A stretch of 40,665 nucleotides of DNA from JBFHIJ01 sp041596515 (GTDB taxonomy: Bacteria; Bacteroidota; Ignavibacteria; Kapaibacteriales; UBA2268), in the NCBI GenBank assembly GCA_041596515.1, contig JBFHIJ010000025.1:1-40665 (forward strand), given 5' to 3'. The notes under the pieces are model-generated. The model was not told the origin of the DNA, made no database searches, and worked only from the letters and a program-made list of their open reading frames with translations. Numbering within the stretch: the first letter of the stretch is position 1; every line of letters starts with the position of its first letter. Of this stretch, positions 38,443-40,665 are shown in pieces. The position numbers were made by a program, and so were the translations under genes.

Positions 38443-40665
38443 ATGCAACCGGATAAAAATATACAATTATTAGTAGAGAAACTCTGGGGCTCAGTAGGTA
38501 AAGCTGCTGATACGATAGAAGTTCTCAAACTTGAAAAGATTGAACTGCAAGAGCAAATTAACTCTCTTAGTGCAAGGGCTAATAGCTCCGAAGAAGAATA
38601 TTCCAAAGCAAATGAAAGTTATTCATCTCTGCAGGCAGAATTAAATACTAAGGAAACTGAGCTTGCTCACATTAAATCCGAGCTCGGAAAGCTTACTATT
38701 GAACTATCCGATAAAAATTCTATTATCCAAAACCAAAATGACGTATTTGAGAAACTTGCTGACCTTAAAGAAAAGTTAGATTTCTTTGAGGCTAAAAGTC
38801 GCACGGTACCGGTACTAACAGAAAAGCTACATGCTGAGTCGCAAAAAACTACAAAGTTGGAAGAAGAGAATAATAATCTTAGAGCTCAGTTAGATGAGTT
38901 CATAAAAAAAACAAATGATTTAGAGCTTAGCCAAAAAGACCATGTCCGTAAAAACTTTGAACTTATAAAGCTCAATGAAGAAATATCTAAGCTAAAAAAC
39001 AGAAATGCTGAACTCAAAAACTTTGAATTCAACTATAATAGCCTCATTCAAAAATATAATGCCGATCAAGCTAAAATTGCAAAGCTTAATGCCGAATTAC
39101 TTAGTTTGCAAGGCATAAACAAAAATTACATTACTGACAAAGCCAAATTGGAAGTGGAGCTCAACTCTCTCAAGGAGGAGCTATCCCTCAATGCTGCTTC
39201 CTACAATGAACAAGCAGATGCTTATTCCAATCAGGCACAAAATATTGAAGAATTGAATGCAAAAATTGAAGAATTGCAACAAATAGTTTCAAATAAAGGT
39301 GCAGAAAATAGCTTACTTAGCGAAGAATTAGAAATATTGACCGCAGAGCTTCAGGAAAAAGAATTAGAGCTTTCTTTGGCTATGGAACAACTTACTGTTT
39401 CAGAAAAACATATCTCTGAAATCAACACTCATACCGAGCAATTACAATCAAAATTAAGCAATATCGAAGCTCATTCTTTAGAAAAATCACTTGAAATAGA
39501 AGACCTTAAAAATACATTGTCTTCTATTAGCTATCTCGAAGCAAGTGACTTGAATAGCTTCCTTAGCCTTGAAAAAGATTTACAAAGAAGAGAAGATTTT
39601 ATCTTAGAGTTAGAGTCTAAGATATTTGAATACGAATCAGCTATTCACGGACTTAAACGCAAAAATGCAGCAATCGAAGAATCAATGAAAGACCTACGCC
39701 ACACTTTAGCAATGAAAGATAGCAGCGTTAGAAGTATGGAAGTTCGCATCAGGCAACTTGAAAGTGAGTTGCATTCTGAGATTGCAAAACTTAACGACAC
39801 TGGAAAGGCAAAAGAAAATCTAAATGAAGAGTTAGCATCTGCAATCAATGAAAAAACTGCTTTACAGAAACAGTTACAAGACATGCAGTCGAAATTGGAT
39901 GAATCTGTCAGAAATAACTCTCTATTAGTTGATGAAAAGCATAAACTCAAGGACACAATTGAGTCGCTTGAAAATGACTTGGATAATATGAATATAAATA
40001 TCCAGGATAAAAATGAAGAACTCTCTATGATGGAAGAGGACTCTAAGGAATCTTCAGACAAAATTGAAGCTCTTAATCAACAGCTATTAAATATCCAAGA
40101 TAAATATGATACCGCAAGCCGTCATCTTAATAATCTAAGTGATAAATTAAATGAAACTGAGCTTCAAAAAGTAGAAGTATCTAATAATTTAGCCATACTT
40201 GAAACCGAGCTAAATGACAGCATAGTCCATAATGAAGTGTTTGCTGCTAAGCTCGATGAGACAGAGAAAGCAAAAGCTCTATTAGAAACTAATATTATCA
40301 AGCTTCAGCGAGATTTGGAAATTAGTTCTAATCACAATGCTAATTTCGAGGAAAAACTCTCTGCTTTGTTGCTCCAAAAAGAACAGCTGGAAGACTATCT
40401 GCTAAGTCACAGTGAGAGAAAAGCCGAACTTGAAGCTAAAATAACTAAACTTGAAACCGAACTCAATGATAGTGAAGTATATAATGAAGTATTTGCTGCT
40501 AAACTCGATGAGACAGAGAAAGTAAAAGCTCTATTAGAAACTAATATTATCAAGCTTCAGCGAGATTTGGAAATTAGTTCTAATCACAATGCTAATTTCG
40601 AGGAAAAACTCTCTGCTTTGTTACTCCAAAAAGAACAGCTGGAAGATTATCTGCTGAGTCACCGA
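38443..40665 (+). CDS. Very long coiled-coil protein (open at window edge)
   Basis: At least 741 residues without a stop. The ATG at 38443 is the first possible start after an in-frame stop at 38308-38310; GGA lies a few bases upstream as a weak ribosome site. Apart from residues 1-40 (MQPDKNIQLLVEKLWGSVGK, then ..DTIEVLKLEKIELQEQINSL), the protein is almost entirely charged heptad sequence rich in Glu, Leu, Lys, Asn and Ser, with very few Pro or Gly, so a long parallel rod is expected. No signal peptide or membrane segment, so cytoplasmic. The last 155 residues are a near-identical tandem repeat with an 84-residue period, and more copies probably lie beyond the edge. Position right after pheT, where short ZapB-like coiled-coil and zapA genes occur in relatives as far as I recall, hints at a cell-division or scaffold role. 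That is inference. Function not recognised. Confidence 0.85.
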   Translation, partial: MQPDKNIQLLVEKLWGSVGKAADTIEVLKLEKIELQEQINSLSARANSSEEEYSKANESYSSLQAELNTKETELAHIKSELGKLTIELSDKNSIIQNQNDVFEKLADLKEKLDFFEAKSRTVPVLTEKLHAESQKTTKLEEENNNLRAQLDEFIKKTNDLELSQKDHVRKNFELIKLNEEISKLKNRNAELKNFEFNYNSLIQKYNADQAKIAKLNAELLSLQGINKNYITDKAKLEVELNSLKEELSLNAASYNEQADAYSNQAQNIEELNAKIEELQQIVSNKGAENSLLSEELEILTAELQEKELELSLAMEQLTVSEKHISEINTHTEQLQSKLSNIEAHSLEKSLEIEDLKNTLSSISYLEASDLNSFLSLEKDLQRREDFILELESKIFEYESAIHGLKRKNAAIEESMKDLRHTLAMKDSSVRSMEVRIRQLESELHSEIAKLNDTGKAKENLNEELASAINEKTALQKQLQDMQSKLDESVRNNSLLVDEKHKLKDTIESLENDLDNMNINIQDKNEELSMMEEDSKESSDKIEALNQQLLNIQDKYDTASRHLNNLSDKLNETELQKVEVSNNLAILETELNDSIVHNEVFAAKLDETEKAKALLETNIIKLQRDLEISSNHNANFEEKLSALLLQKEQLEDYLLSHSERKAELEAKITKLETELNDSEVYNEVFAAKLDETEKVKALLETNIIKLQRDLEISSNHNANFEEKLSALLLQKEQLEDYLLSHR
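40201..40665 (+). repeat. Tandem 252-base coding repeat (84 residues, 12 heptads)
   Basis: Unit 1 is 40201-40452. Unit 2 starts at 40453 and is cut by the edge after 213 bases. I count roughly 15 differences in those 213 bases, nearly all in the first 60 and mostly third-codon-position; the following 150 bases have about five. Protein landmarks in both: ETELNDS, NEVFAAKLDETEK, ALLETNIIKLQRDLEIS, NHNANFEEKLSALLLQKEQL. The high DNA identity indicates a recent duplication or ongoing gene conversion. Confidence 0.95.

Noticed and set aside
39645..40061. A 138-codon minus-strand frame opposite the coiled-coil gene
   Set aside because: Ser/Leu/Phe-rich translation typical of the antisense of Glu/Lys/Ser coiled coil. 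The plus-strand frame is open for 741 codons and makes sense as protein.

Overview
The window is AT-rich bacterial chromosome. Several proteins have type IX secretion (T9SS/Por) C-terminal sorting tails, which places the organism in the Bacteroidota/Chlorobi (FCB) group. Strong GGAGG ribosome sites ahead of the T9SS genes and a paired 'FGTAP ... FDARF' domain are more like an Ignavibacteria/Kapabacteria-type lineage than a classic Bacteroides. That placement is inference, because there is no rRNA here.

Layout. (1) Positions 1-330: the first 23 codons of an ISAon1-type transposase leave the left edge, followed by a non-coding stretch with one long hairpin. (2) 331-5623, minus strand: an envelope glycan cluster with a small T9SS cargo, a polyprenyl-phosphate-type GT2, an outer-membrane barrel candidate, a heptosyltransferase-like GT9 and a GT22-like membrane mannosyltransferase. 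The first four are spaced 15, -4 and 12 bases and look like one operon. (3) 5721-19906, minus strand: four exported proteins in tandem, headed by a 2667-residue protein. They combine beta-helix (Pmp-type) repeats, a seven-unit Ycf48-like propeller, cadherin/Ig-like modules, nidogen-like, cohesin-like and dockerin-like regions, and T9SS tails. This is the best candidate for an undescribed surface assembly. (4) 20001-24589, minus strand: a YfgM-like TPR membrane protein, tRNA-Arg(CCG), a fused E1 alpha/beta 2-oxoacid dehydrogenase and GatB. (5) 24662-29460: a PPP-type phosphatase, a J-domain protein, a HAD hydrolase, a possible 57-residue protein, an RmlD-like reductase and a sodium:solute symporter. 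(6) 29722-35187, minus strand: a lipoprotein alpha-2-macroglobulin with an intact thioester motif. (7) 35535-40665, plus strand: pheT, a 490-base gap with palindromic repeats, and a very long coiled-coil gene that leaves the right edge inside near-identical 84-residue repeats.

How they may work together. Regions 2 and 3, the macroglobulin and the reductase all concern the cell envelope: exported T9SS cargo, sugar transfer for surface glycans or LPS, and periplasmic defence. T9SS substrates in Bacteroidota can be anchored to a surface LPS, so glycosyltransferases beside T9SS cargo are suggestive but not proof of a functional link. The rest is housekeeping (PheT, GatB, tRNA, E1).

Limits. Domain calls come from reading motifs without database search. 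Cohesin, dockerin and nidogen calls are fold-level guesses. Domain residue positions are approximate.
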